The notes under the pieces: generated by a model
Databases searched by the model: none
Told to the model about the DNA's origin: nothing
Seen by the model: the letters and a program-made list of their open reading frames with translations, nothing else
Assembly (NCBI RefSeq): GCF_004796535.1
Contig: NZ_SPHY01000004.1
Coordinates: forward strand, 169,180-233,179
Direction of reading: 5' to 3'
Length of the DNA stretch: 64,000 bases
From: Sphingomonas flavalba
GTDB taxonomy: Bacteria; Pseudomonadota; Alphaproteobacteria; Sphingomonadales; Sphingomonadaceae
Shown here: positions 45,105 to 54,148 of the stretch, piece after piece
How the letters are laid out: each line of letters starts with the position of its first letter
Position numbering within the stretch: the first letter of the stretch is position 1
Translations under genes and position numbers: made by a program

Positions 45105-46148
45105 TCAGCCCCTGCCGATCAGCCGGCGGGCGATGCGGTCGGCGACGGCGGCGGCCGGATCGCCGCTCTCCGCGCTTTCTGCCCACACCTGCTCCAGCCG
45201 CTCGGGAATCCGGGCGATCAGCGCGTCGACCTCGGCCGGGGACGCCTGACCGGCATATTCCAGCGCGACGTTGATGATGCCGCCGGCGTTGATCACATAG
45301 TCGGGCGCGAACAATATGCCGCGCGCGTCGATGCGGGCGCCGTCGGCGTCGGTCGCCAACTGGTTGTTGGCCGATCCGGCAACGACCGCGACGCGCAGTG
45401 CGGCGATCGATTCGGTGTTCAGCACCGCACCCAGCGCGCACGGGCTGAGGATGTCGGCCTCGACCGTCAGGATCGCGTCCTTGTCGACCGCGGTCGCGCC
45501 AAGCTCCCCGGCCAGTGCCTTCGCCTTGGCGCCGTCGAAATCGGCCAGGGTCAGCCGCGCGCCGTCCGCCGCCAGCAGCCGGGCGAGCGCGCCGCCGACG
45601 CTGCCGACGCCCTGGATCGCGACGTGGACTCCGGCCATGTCGGCCCGGCCCAGCGCCCGCTTCGCCGCCGCGCGGATGCCGAGGTGGACGCCGCGCGCGG
45701 TGTACGGCCCCGGATCGCCGCCGACCGCGCCCGCCGCCGCCGGCAGGCCGGAGACGAACTTGGTCTGCTCGGCGATCGTGACGACGTCGCGGGTCGAGAT
45801 GCCGACATCTTCCGCCGCGACATAGCGGCCGGCGAACGAATCGACCGCCCGGCCGAAGGCGGCGAGCATCGCTGGCGTCTTGGTGCCCGTGGCATCGGCA
45901 AGGATCACCGACTTGCCGCCGCCGAACGGCAGCCCGGCCATCGCGTTCTTGTAGCTCATGCCCCGCGACAGGCGCAGCGCGTCAACGATCGCCGCGCGCG
46001 GCTCCGCGTAGTGCCAGAAGCGGATGCCGCCGGCCGCCGGGCCGAGCGCGGTCGAGTGAATCGCGATGACCGCGTTCAGGCCGCTCGCCTGATCGTGATA
46101 AAGATGAATGCCTTCGTGATCGTCGAAATCGGGATAATCCCAGGCCAC
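45105..46148 (-). CDS. Leu/Phe/Val dehydrogenase family protein
   Basis: A 347-residue Glu/Leu/Phe/Val dehydrogenase. The substrate region ALGPAAGGIRFWHY and the catalytic lysine block MSYKNAMAGLPFGGGKSVI are seen near residues 45-90, with the Rossmann loop IQGVGSVGGALARLL near residue 180 and NAGGIINVALEY later. It interconverts branched or aromatic amino acids and 2-oxoacids with NAD+. A GTG at 46148 is chosen since the frame upstream runs into the tRNA-His gene. No obvious promoter was identified. Confidence 0.88.
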   Translation of the reverse strand: MAWDYPDFDDHEGIHLYHDQASGLNAVIAIHSTALGPAAGGIRFWHYAEPRAAIVDALRLSRGMSYKNAMAGLPFGGGKSVILADATGTKTPAMLAAFGRAVDSFAGRYVAAEDVGISTRDVVTIAEQTKFVSGLPAAAGAVGGDPGPYTARGVHLGIRAAAKRALGRADMAGVHVAIQGVGSVGGALARLLAADGARLTLADFDGAKAKALAGELGATAVDKDAILTVEADILSPCALGAVLNTESIAALRVAVVAGSANNQLATDADGARIDARGILFAPDYVINAGGIINVALEYAGQASPAEVDALIARIPERLEQVWAESAESGDPAAAVADRIARRLIGRG

Positions 46149-46177
46149 GCCGAAGCCCCTGTGCGGTGGGAAGAAAA

Positions 46178-46255
46178 TGGGGCGACTGACGGGACTTGAA
46201 CCCGCAACTTCCGGCATCACAAGCCGGCGCTCTAACCAATTGAACTACAGTCGCC
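46178..46255 (-). tRNA. tRNA-His (anticodon GTG)
   Basis: The minus strand folds as a full cloverleaf. The acceptor is GCGACTG with CAGTCGC, the anticodon stem CCGGC/GCCGG holds loop TTGTGAT with anticodon GTG, and the T arm has GGTTCAAGTCC. G at -1 (46255) is encoded and faces C73 (46181), the histidine identity pair, and the 3' CCA is encoded at 46180-46178. Confidence 0.96.
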
Positions 46256-46357
46256 GCAAAACGGCCCGGCGGGCCGCGGCGGCACATAAGGGCGCCACCC
46301 CCCAAGCGTCAAGCAAAGCCGCTTGACCCGGCCGCCGATCCTTCGCAACGCAGGCCC

Positions 46358-46993
46358 ATGCAGCGTACCGATACCGACATCGCCGCGACCATCGCCGGCC
46401 AGCCCGGTGTACAGCGCGTGCCGTCGCCGAAACTGACCCTGTTCATCGCCCGCGCCTTCCTGACGCCGGCGGAATGCGCCGAAATCGTCACCCGGATCGA
46501 CGCCACGCGGCGGCCGTCGACGGTTGCCGACTATAACGGCGACAACGCCTTCCGGACCAGCGAGACCTGCGATCTCGACGGCGCCGATCCAATTGTCGCC
46601 GCTGTCGAGGCGCGGATCGCGGCCTTCACCGGCCTCGACCCGGCACATGGCGAGCCGCTGCAGGGCCAGCGCTACGCCGTCGGCCAGGAATTCAAGGCGC
46701 ACACCGATTATTTCGAGCCGGACGGCCCGGATTTCGCCCGCTTCTGCAGCGTCGCCGGCAACCGTAGCTGGACGGTGATGATCTATCTGAACGAACCGGA
46801 AGCGGGTGGTGCCACCCGGTTCAAGGCGATCGACAAGATCGTCCAGCCGGAAACCGGCAAGCTGCTCGCCTGGAACAATCGGCGGCTGGACCTGTCGCCG
46901 AACCCGTCGACCATCCACCACGGCATGAAGGTCCGCGCCGGGACCAAATACGTCATCACCAAATGGTTCCGCGAACGGCCCTGGGGCTGGTAG
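46358..46993 (+). CDS. Prolyl 4-hydroxylase-like 2OG-Fe(II) oxygenase
   Basis: A 211-residue double-stranded beta-helix dioxygenase. The iron ligands are H and D in EFKAHTDYFEPD and H in TIHHGMKVRAG, and the lysine in KYVITKWFRE should bind 2-oxoglutarate. This is the P4Hc-type arrangement. Substrate is unknown; bacterial relatives hydroxylate proline in peptides or free amino acids. It diverges from the tRNA-His gene. Confidence 0.9.
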   Translation: MQRTDTDIAATIAGQPGVQRVPSPKLTLFIARAFLTPAECAEIVTRIDATRRPSTVADYNGDNAFRTSETCDLDGADPIVAAVEARIAAFTGLDPAHGEPLQGQRYAVGQEFKAHTDYFEPDGPDFARFCSVAGNRSWTVMIYLNEPEAGGATRFKAIDKIVQPETGKLLAWNNRRLDLSPNPSTIHHGMKVRAGTKYVITKWFRERPWGW

Positions 46994-47072
46994 CGGGCCG
47001 TTCGCGGGCGCGGCGCGCAAGCGCGGCCTGCGCCCGGGCCGCCCGCTGGGCCGGGCAGCCCCGAAGCCGGAA

Positions 47073-49778
47073 TTACAGCTTCACGCCGATCCCGAACGAG
47101 AAGGACACGCCCGGGATGTAGCGGTTATAGTAGATCCGGTTGCCGCCGGCCTGCTGGAACTCGCTGTACTTCTGGTTGGTGATGTTGCGCGCCTCGAACT
47201 TCATGTCGGCGTTGATGCCGAACAGCGACACCGCCTGGCGGGCGACGAAGTCAAGCCGCAGGCCCGGCCGCTCACGCACGTCGGGCTGGCCGGACGGGCC
47301 GCGCGTCGTCACCCGGTCGCTGGCATAGCTGAGCAGCAGCGTCTGCTGCGACAGCCGGTCGGTGTCCTCCAGGCCGATCTGCAGGTTGACCAGATGGTCG
47401 GACTGGCCGGTCATCGGCGCGCCGTCATGGAAGAAGTTCAGCGCCGGCTGGACAACGCCGTTGATGACCGTCACGTCGCCTGCGCCAACCTTCAGCTTCG
47501 ACTGGGTGTAGGTGTAGTTGCCGATCAGAACGAGCCGCCGGCTGGCGAAGAAATCGCCGTCCGACCAGCGCGACAGGTCGATATATTTCTGCGCCTCGAC
47601 CTCGACGCCGTACAGGTCGGCCTTGGGCGCGTTGGCGAAGCTGGTCGTGATGTCGGAACTGAAGATCGACGAATAGGCTTCGATCGGGTTGTCCAGCTTC
47701 TTGTAGAAGCCGGCGAACGTCACCCGCTGCTCCGGCGCGAAGAACCATTCGTAGCGCGCCTCGGCGTTCCACAGCGTGCTGTCGACCAGCGACGGGTTGC
47801 CCTGGAAGGTGCGGTTCGAATCGGTGTCGATATAGACCTGGCGGATCAGCTCGCGGAACTGCGGCCGCGCCAGCGTGCGCGATCCGTTGAAGCGCAGCTG
47901 CATCTGCGGCGCGACGTCGATCGTCGCGGTCAGCGCCGGCAGCCAGTAATCCTTCTGCAGCCGGGTGTTGAACGCGGTGCCGAGGCCGGTGCCGAACAGG
48001 TCGACCGCCTCCACCGTCTGCAGCCCCCGCTCGTAGCGGACGCCGGCGGTGATGTTCACGGCCGGCAGCACCTGCGCGATGACCTGGCCGTAGCCGGCGT
48101 GGACCTCGAGCCCGGCGTCGAACGCGGCGGTGCCGTCGCTCGCCGTCGTCTCCAGCATCGTGACGCCGTAGGTCTGGATCGTGTAGTCGGACAGCAGGAA
48201 GTCGGGCCGCAATTGCTGCACGCTGACCGGCAGACCCGACGCGCGGAACTGGAACTCGCGGCGGACGGAGTTGCGGGTGGTGTCCGAATAAGCGTAGCCG
48301 ACGCCGACCTTCAGCGCGGGGCTGATCCGGTAGCCAAGGTCGAGACCGCCCGAATACAGGTCCTCGTTCAGGTCGCTGAACGCGATCCGCGCGTCGCCCT
48401 TGTTGCCGCCAAGGTCGTTGACGAACTTGGCGCCGGTCGGGTCAGCCGTCTGGTTGGTGCGGACATAGGTGAAGCTGCGCTCGTACGGCGCCTCGCGCTG
48501 CGAATTGGCGTAGCCGCCGCGCACGTCGAGGTTGACGTCGCCCAGATTGAACGCGCCGACGACCTGGGTGTTGATCAACTGGCGCTCGTACCAGGCGGTG
48601 CCCTGCTTCAGGATGTCGCGACCCTGCTGGTTGGCGTCGGTCCCGGCGGACAAGTCCGCCTGCTTCAGCGTGTCGCGGATGTACAGATTGGTCCAGCGGA
48701 CGCGGTTGTCGCCGAAGTCGAGGCCAAAGCCGAGCAGCCCGTTGACCACGACGCGGTTGTCGGTGATCACGTGGTCGTAGCTGGTCTGGATGCCGGACAG
48801 GTCGGCATCGAGCGACAACTGCTGCAGCGTCTGGTGGGTTTCCCATTTGTTGCTGATCCCGGCCGAGGCGATCACGCCCAGCGTCGCGCCGCCCAGGTCG
48901 AACGACCCGCCGGCGCTGAGATCGGCGGAGAAATTGGCCGGGATGTTGTTGTTCTTCTGGAGCAGGCTGGTGCTGGCGTTGGCCAGGCTCGAGGCGATCA
49001 GGCCCAGGTCGGCCTTGGTGAAGTCGGCGCCTTCCAGGATCGGCTTGCCGCTGTTCAGCGCCGCCGCCAGCGGCCCCGGAATGTCGCGCGCGCCGTTGTC
49101 GAAGCCGGTCCAGTCGGTCGGGCTGCCGAAATAGGTGTAGCCCAGCTTGCCGGTGGTCTCGCTGTTGCCGCTGATCGATCCGCTGATCTTGAAGAACGTC
49201 TCGTCCGGCGTCGCGATCGTCGTCAGGTTGATGACGCCACCGCCGAATTCGCCGGGGAAGTTCGCCGAATAGCTTTTCTGCACCAGTGACGAGGCGATCA
49301 CCTCGGTCGGGAAGATGTCGAGCGGAACGACGCGCTTCAGCGGTTCCGGGCTGGGCAGCGGCGATCCGTTGAGCAGCGCCAGCGAGTAGCGGTCGCCAAG
49401 GCCGCGGACATAGACGAAGCCGGAACCGACGACGCTGAGCCCGGTCACGCGCTGCAGCGCGCCGGCGATGTCGCCTTCGCCGGTGCGGGCGATGTCGACG
49501 TTGGAGAGCACGGAGATGACCTGCGGCGATGCCTGCAGCACGTCGACGTTGGCGCGGCCGGTGACGACGATGTCGTTGTCGGCGCCGCCGGGCACGGAGA
49601 TGTCGACCGATCCGGGCGGGCCGGCGGCGGGATCCGCGGGGGCGGCGGGCGCTGCCGGTTCGGGGGCCGCCGTCGCCAGGGCCAGCGTGGTCGGCTGCCC
49701 GGCCTGAGCGACGGCTGGCGGTGCTACCAACGCCGTCGAAGCGAAGAACAAGCACGCCAGGGAAAGCGGCTTTGACAT
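47073..49778 (-). CDS. TonB-dependent receptor, candidate Pho-regulated
   Basis: A 901-residue outer-membrane receptor: signal peptide (SLACLFFASTALVAPPAVA), a proline/alanine-rich linker, TonB-box region NDIVVTGRANVD, plug with YVRGLGDRYSLALLNGSPLP and FGGGVINLTT, and a beta-barrel ending VSFSFGIGVKL. The ATG at 49778 has GGGGGA upstream. It follows the lipoprotein gene by 73 bases and is probably co-transcribed from the Pho-boxed promoter. The plug matches receptors often paired with repeat-containing lipoproteins in Caulobacter and sphingomonads. Ligand unknown, plausibly a phosphorylated compound. Confidence 0.9.
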   Translation of the reverse strand: MSKPLSLACLFFASTALVAPPAVAQAGQPTTLALATAAPEPAAPAAPADPAAGPPGSVDISVPGGADNDIVVTGRANVDVLQASPQVISVLSNVDIARTGEGDIAGALQRVTGLSVVGSGFVYVRGLGDRYSLALLNGSPLPSPEPLKRVVPLDIFPTEVIASSLVQKSYSANFPGEFGGGVINLTTIATPDETFFKISGSISGNSETTGKLGYTYFGSPTDWTGFDNGARDIPGPLAAALNSGKPILEGADFTKADLGLIASSLANASTSLLQKNNNIPANFSADLSAGGSFDLGGATLGVIASAGISNKWETHQTLQQLSLDADLSGIQTSYDHVITDNRVVVNGLLGFGLDFGDNRVRWTNLYIRDTLKQADLSAGTDANQQGRDILKQGTAWYERQLINTQVVGAFNLGDVNLDVRGGYANSQREAPYERSFTYVRTNQTADPTGAKFVNDLGGNKGDARIAFSDLNEDLYSGGLDLGYRISPALKVGVGYAYSDTTRNSVRREFQFRASGLPVSVQQLRPDFLLSDYTIQTYGVTMLETTASDGTAAFDAGLEVHAGYGQVIAQVLPAVNITAGVRYERGLQTVEAVDLFGTGLGTAFNTRLQKDYWLPALTATIDVAPQMQLRFNGSRTLARPQFRELIRQVYIDTDSNRTFQGNPSLVDSTLWNAEARYEWFFAPEQRVTFAGFYKKLDNPIEAYSSIFSSDITTSFANAPKADLYGVEVEAQKYIDLSRWSDGDFFASRRLVLIGNYTYTQSKLKVGAGDVTVINGVVQPALNFFHDGAPMTGQSDHLVNLQIGLEDTDRLSQQTLLLSYASDRVTTRGPSGQPDVRERPGLRLDFVARQAVSLFGINADMKFEARNITNQKYSEFQQAGGNRIYYNRYIPGVSFSFGIGVKL

Positions 49779-49851
49779 GGATGGTCCCCCAGGGATCAAG
49801 GAATATGGGTGCGGCGGCGGCCCCGCTGGCCGCCGCCGCGCAGTCGCATTC

Positions 49852-51411
49852 TCAGTAAACGGGCAGGCTGGTGCACAGGCTGCCGGCGCCGCCGAACTGG
49901 GCGGTCGCCGAGTTGCAGGTCCAGTTCTGGTACCAGGTGTCCGCGGCGTCGCGGACGGCGCCGATATAGTCGGTCTTGACCAGGAAGTTGGTCGCGTCGT
50001 TCAGGGTCGAGGCGTCGAACGCGGTGACGCCCCGCTCGTTCGCGCCGTTGACGAACAGGTCGGTCAGCGTCGCGGTGAAGGCCGAATTGTTGTTGGTGCC
50101 GGCCGCGAACAGCGCCGCGACCGCGTCATTGGTGACGCCGCCGGTGCCGCTGAACGGGGTCGTGCAGCCGGTCAGCACCACCGAGTTGAACTTCGGCGGG
50201 CCGGCCTCGTCCTTGGCCGCGTCGGCGGCCTGCATCGCCGCCGGGGCGTTGACGCGCAGACACGGCAGGCCGACCTGGGTCGACAGGATGCCGTTGACCA
50301 TCGTGTAGTCGGCACCACCGCGGATCAGCACCGCGGCGTTGTTGGAGTTGGTCGGGACGCGCGAGATGAAGGTGAAGTTGGCCAGGCGGACGTTCTGGCG
50401 CGGCTTCGCATCCTCGTTGCCGTTCGAGTCGGCCTCGATCATCGAGTCGCCGACGCCGCCGCCGGCGCGCTGTACGGCGATGACGAACTGGATGAAGCCC
50501 TTGTAGCCGACGTCGGTGTCGAGGTTGTCGTCCTCGTTGCCGGTCAGCACCAGATACTTCATGTTCGGACGGCCGCCGAACACCTCGATGCCGTCGTCCG
50601 AACTGTTGTGGATCTGGATGTGGTCGATCTGGGTGGCGGAACCGACGCCGCTCGGCGTCAGGCCCTGCAGTTCCTTGTCGGCCGACAGGACGAAGCCGGA
50701 ATAGCGGATCTGGACATAGCTCATCCGACCGCTGTTGTCGGCCGGCTGGGCACCGCCGTAGAGCGCGTTCGACGTTCCTTCGGTATCGCGCTCGCACGCC
50801 ACCGTGCCTTCCGCCGCGCCGGGCGCCAGGCAGTCGGTGACCGGGGCGCGGCCGAGCAGCACGACGCCGCCCCATAGCTGCGAACTCTGGTCGTCGACCG
50901 AGCCGGTGACGTTGCCGCGCGCGGTGAAGACGATCGGGCGGGTCGGGGAGCCGACCGCATCGATCCGGTTGCCGCGGTTGACGACGAGGTAGGACACGCC
51001 GGTCGAGCCGAAAATCACCACGCCCGGGTCGATGGTCAGGGTCACGACGGTGTTGGTGCTCGCGGCGCCCTGGTCGGTGCCGACGTCGACGCGGCCGGGC
51101 AGCGAATAGATGACGCCGGGCACGTAAGGCACCTGGGTGTTGGCGGTGAAGCGGTCCGGGAAGGCGCAGTTGAGATAGGTGCCGGTCGGGCCGGAAATGG
51201 TGCCGAGGTTGGTATAGGGGCCGGCCGGGCAGGCCGCCGCCGGGGTGACCAGGCCGGGGCCGGACGGCGTCGGCGTCGGGGCCGGAGTGGGCGCCGGTGT
51301 CGGCGCCGGCGTGACGATCACGCCTTCGCCGGGGGACGCGACATCGTCGGCGCCACAGGCGGCAAGCGGCATGACGGCGCCGAGCAGGAGAAGCAGTCGA
51401 ATCCGCGGCAT
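49852..51411 (-). CDS. Beta-helix-like surface lipoprotein partner of the TonB receptor
   Basis: A 519-residue lipoprotein: signal ending in lipobox LAAC, an alanine-threonine-proline linker with repeated PAPT, then a long region of parallel beta-helix character (WGGVVLLGRAPV, VQIRYSGFVLSADKELQGL, HIQIHNSSDDGIEVFGG). Aspartate- and asparagine-rich turns (GNEDDNLDTDVG) suggest calcium binding. The ATG at 51411 precedes the lipid signal directly. It is upstream of a TonB receptor on the same strand and is likely its ligand-capturing partner, analogous to SusD-like pairs though unrelated in fold. Confidence 0.82.
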   Translation of the reverse strand: MPRIRLLLLLGAVMPLAACGADDVASPGEGVIVTPAPTPAPTPAPTPTPSGPGLVTPAAACPAGPYTNLGTISGPTGTYLNCAFPDRFTANTQVPYVPGVIYSLPGRVDVGTDQGAASTNTVVTLTIDPGVVIFGSTGVSYLVVNRGNRIDAVGSPTRPIVFTARGNVTGSVDDQSSQLWGGVVLLGRAPVTDCLAPGAAEGTVACERDTEGTSNALYGGAQPADNSGRMSYVQIRYSGFVLSADKELQGLTPSGVGSATQIDHIQIHNSSDDGIEVFGGRPNMKYLVLTGNEDDNLDTDVGYKGFIQFVIAVQRAGGGVGDSMIEADSNGNEDAKPRQNVRLANFTFISRVPTNSNNAAVLIRGGADYTMVNGILSTQVGLPCLRVNAPAAMQAADAAKDEAGPPKFNSVVLTGCTTPFSGTGGVTNDAVAALFAAGTNNNSAFTATLTDLFVNGANERGVTAFDASTLNDATNFLVKTDYIGAVRDAADTWYQNWTCNSATAQFGGAGSLCTSLPVY

Positions 51412-51520
51412 CGGGAAACCCCCATCGAATGTTGAAAAGCTGTACCCTGCCGGCACGGCCGGGCTGAGGGGGCTCTAGGGACGGCCGATGATGCTTTGAT
51501 GGCGCTCCGGTTATGGTTGT

Positions 51521-51549
51521 GTGACGATAAGATGACGGTTCGATGACAG
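51521..51549 (-). promoter_or_regulatory. Candidate Pho box (three 11-bp TGAC repeats)
   Basis: On the plus strand TGAC recurs at 51522, 51533 and 51544, exactly 11 bases apart. The two best units read ATGACGG-TTCG-ATGACAG (51532-51549), one mismatch from the reverse complement of the PhoB box CTGTCAT-N4-CTGTCAT. Oriented to the minus strand it points at the lipoprotein-receptor operon about 110 bases downstream, and an ACCATAAC-like -10 sits about 11 bases beyond the last unit. Confidence 0.65.
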
Positions 51550-51607
51550 GTGCCGGGCCGGGACGGGCGGGATGGACGGCGGCGCGATTTGCCCGCAAGC
51601 GGGCCGG

Positions 51608-52996
51608 ATGACCAACGGCGAGTCGATACGGCGCCCTCCGGGCTGGCGCGGCGAGGCGCGGGCGACGCTGGTGCTCGCCACCCCGCTGGTGCTCAGCAAC
51701 CTGGCGCAGGCGATGATCGCGACGACCGATGTGCTGCTGCTCGGCCGGCTGGGGCCGGACGCGCTCGCCGCCGGCGCGCTCGGCGTCAACCTGGTCAACG
51801 CCTTCCTCATCTTCGGCATCGGCCTGATCACCGCCGTGTCGCCGATGATCGCGCGCGAGATCGGACGCAAGCCGCATTCGGTGCGCGACGTCCGCCGCAC
51901 CGTGCGCCAGGCGATGTGGAGCGCGGCGCTGCTCGCCCTGCTGTTCTGGGCGATCCTCGCCTTCGCCCGGCCGATCTTCGGTCTGCTCGATCAGGATCCG
52001 GCGCTGGCGCGCGAGGCGGCCGCCTTCACCCACATGATGATGTGGGGGATGCTGCCCTTCTTCCTGTTCCTGGTGCTGCGCTGGTTCATGGCGGCGCTGG
52101 AAATGCCGAACTGGGCGCTGGTCATCGGCGCCGGCACCGTCGTGGTCAACGCGGTGCTGAACTACGGCCTGATCTTCGGCAAGCTCGGCATGCCGGCGAT
52201 GGGCGTCGTCGGCGCCGGGCTGGGCAGCGCGATCACCAACCTGCTCGGCTTCATCGCCGCCGTCGTCGTCGTCTCCGTCCACCCACGCTTCCGGCGCTAC
52301 CGGCTGTTCGGGCGGTTCTGGAACGCGGACTGGGCGCGCCTGCTGGAATTGTGGCGGCTCGGCCTGCCGATCGCGATGACGCTTGGCTTTGAGGTGACGG
52401 TTTTCAACGCCGCCATCTTCCTGATGGGGCTGATCGGCACGGCAGAGATCGCTGCCCACGCCATCGCCATCCAGATCGCGGCGCTGTCGTTCATGGTCCC
52501 GCTCGGCATCGGCCAGGCGGCGACGGTGCGCGTCGGCCTCGCCTTCGGCCGGCGCGACGCCGCCGGCATCGCCCGCGCCGGCTGGACCGCCTATGGCCTC
52601 GGCACCGGCTTCATGTGTGTGATGGCGCTGGTGCTGCTGGTGCTGCCGCGGCCGATCGTCAGCCTGTTCATCGACCTCGCCGATCCCGCCAATGCGCGGG
52701 TGGCGACGCTGGCGGTGCATTTCCTGCTGATCGCCGCGATCTTCCAGATCGTCGACGGCGCCCAGACGGTCACCGCCGGCATGCTGCGCGGCATCCACGA
52801 CACCCGCGTGCCGATGCTGTTCGCGCTGTTCGGCTACTGGGCGATCGGCATGGGGGTTGGCGCCGGGCTTGGCTTCGGCGCGGGGCTGGGCGGCATCGGC
52901 ATCTGGATCGGGCTGGCCAGCGGCCTCGCCGTCGTCGCGGTGCTGATGACCTGGCGCTGGGTCCGGCGCGAACCGCTGGGGTTGCTGGCACGCTAG
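51608..52996 (+). CDS. MATE family efflux transporter
   Basis: A 462-residue membrane protein with 12 predicted helices in two homologous halves (LVLSNLAQAMIATTDVLLLGRLG in the first; MTLGFEVTVFNAAIFLMGLIG in the second). It is of the NorM/DinF-like type that exports cationic drugs using sodium or protons. The ATG at 51608 is used since the family alignment begins shortly after; another in frame is at 51572. It shares a short upstream region with the divergent Pho-boxed operon. Confidence 0.92.
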   Translation: MTNGESIRRPPGWRGEARATLVLATPLVLSNLAQAMIATTDVLLLGRLGPDALAAGALGVNLVNAFLIFGIGLITAVSPMIAREIGRKPHSVRDVRRTVRQAMWSAALLALLFWAILAFARPIFGLLDQDPALAREAAAFTHMMMWGMLPFFLFLVLRWFMAALEMPNWALVIGAGTVVVNAVLNYGLIFGKLGMPAMGVVGAGLGSAITNLLGFIAAVVVVSVHPRFRRYRLFGRFWNADWARLLELWRLGLPIAMTLGFEVTVFNAAIFLMGLIGTAEIAAHAIAIQIAALSFMVPLGIGQAATVRVGLAFGRRDAAGIARAGWTAYGLGTGFMCVMALVLLVLPRPIVSLFIDLADPANARVATLAVHFLLIAAIFQIVDGAQTVTAGMLRGIHDTRVPMLFALFGYWAIGMGVGAGLGFGAGLGGIGIWIGLASGLAVVAVLMTWRWVRREPLGLLAR

Positions 52997-53021
52997 CGGC
53001 GACGGCGCTATCCACGGCGGC

Positions 53022-54101
53022 GTGGACCAGCCCGCCGAAGCCTCGCCGCTGCGCAAGATCATCCATGTCGACATGGACGCCTTCTTCGCGTCGGTCGAGC
53101 AGCGCGACGACCCGGCGCTGCGCGGCCGGCCGGTTGCGGTCGGCGATGCCGGCGCGCGCGGCGTCGTCGCTGCCGCCAGCTATGAATCGCGGGTGTTCGG
53201 CGTGCGCTCGGCGATGCCGTCGGCGCAGGCGCTGCGCCGCTGCCCGGACCTGATCTTCGTGCCGCCGCGCTTCGACGCCTATTCAGCGATATCGCGGCAG
53301 ATCCGCGCGATCTTCGCCCGCCACACCGCGTTGATCGAGCCGCTGGCGCTGGACGAGGCCTATCTGGACGTGAGCGGCGCCCCCTCCGCCACCGCGATCG
53401 CCAAGGCGATCCGCGCCGCCATCCGCGCCGAAACCGGGCTGACCGCCTCGGCCGGCGTGTCCTACAACAAATTCCTCGCCAAGCTGGCGTCGGACCAGAA
53501 CAAGCCGGACGGGCTGTGCATCATCACCCCGGCGAAGGGGCCGGCCTTCGTCGCCGCGCTGCCGATCCGGCGGTTCCACGGCGTCGGGCCGGTGACGGCG
53601 GCGAAGATGGCGCGGCTCGGCATTGCCACCGGCGCGGACCTGCGCGCCAAAAGCCTCGCCTTCCTCCAGGCCGAGTTCGGCCACTCGGCCAGCTATTTCC
53701 ACCGCGCCGCGCGCGGGATCGACGACCGGCCGGTCAGCCCCCACCGTGCCCACCGCTCGGTCAGCGCCGAACGCACCTATTTCCCCGACCTGACCGCCGA
53801 CGCGGCGATGCACGAGGCGCTCGACGTGGTCATCGCCGCGCTATGGACGCGGGTCGAGCGGATCGGGGTCGGCGGGCGAACGGTGACGCTGAAGCTGCGC
53901 TACGCCGGATTCCGCACCGTCACCCGATCGCACAGCACCACCGCGCCGCTGACCGAACGCGCACCGGTCGCCGAGACCGGCCACGCGCTGCTCGCCGGCC
54001 TGCTGCCGGCGGCGCAGGGCGTCCGCCTGCTTGGCCTGACCCTGTCCAACCTGGTCGACGGGCGGGCAGCAGCGGAGGGCCAGCTTGACCTGGCGCTGTG
54101 A
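53022..54101 (+). CDS. dinB: DNA polymerase IV
   Basis: A 359-residue Y-family translesion polymerase. The metal-binding block HVDMDAFFASVEQRD near residue 15 and the catalytic LALDEAYLDV near residue 110 are intact, followed by the helix-hairpin-helix region RRFHGVGPVTAAKMARLGI. It starts with GTG, 25 bases after the MATE gene. No LexA box was found immediately upstream, so SOS control would have to act further up. Confidence 0.94.
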   Translation: MDQPAEASPLRKIIHVDMDAFFASVEQRDDPALRGRPVAVGDAGARGVVAAASYESRVFGVRSAMPSAQALRRCPDLIFVPPRFDAYSAISRQIRAIFARHTALIEPLALDEAYLDVSGAPSATAIAKAIRAAIRAETGLTASAGVSYNKFLAKLASDQNKPDGLCIITPAKGPAFVAALPIRRFHGVGPVTAAKMARLGIATGADLRAKSLAFLQAEFGHSASYFHRAARGIDDRPVSPHRAHRSVSAERTYFPDLTADAAMHEALDVVIAALWTRVERIGVGGRTVTLKLRYAGFRTVTRSHSTTAPLTERAPVAETGHALLAGLLPAAQGVRLLGLTLSNLVDGRAAAEGQLDLAL

Positions 54102-54148
54102 GGGGCCTTGTCATGCGGCTGCAACAGGATGGACCGAAGGGGGGCGCC

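Noticed and set aside
46148..46220. N-terminal extension of the leucine dehydrogenase-like gene to an ATG at 46220
   Set aside because: The extension would be translated from the tRNA-His sequence; the GTG at 46148 fits the family start.
53022..54101. SOS box for dinB
   Set aside because: No GTTC-N7-GTTC was found in the short gap upstream or before the MATE gene.
54108..54125. Pho box before the PhoD-like gene
   Set aside because: The first half TTGTCAT fits but the second half CTGCAAC matches poorly; it also overlaps the end of dinB. Mentioned only as weak.
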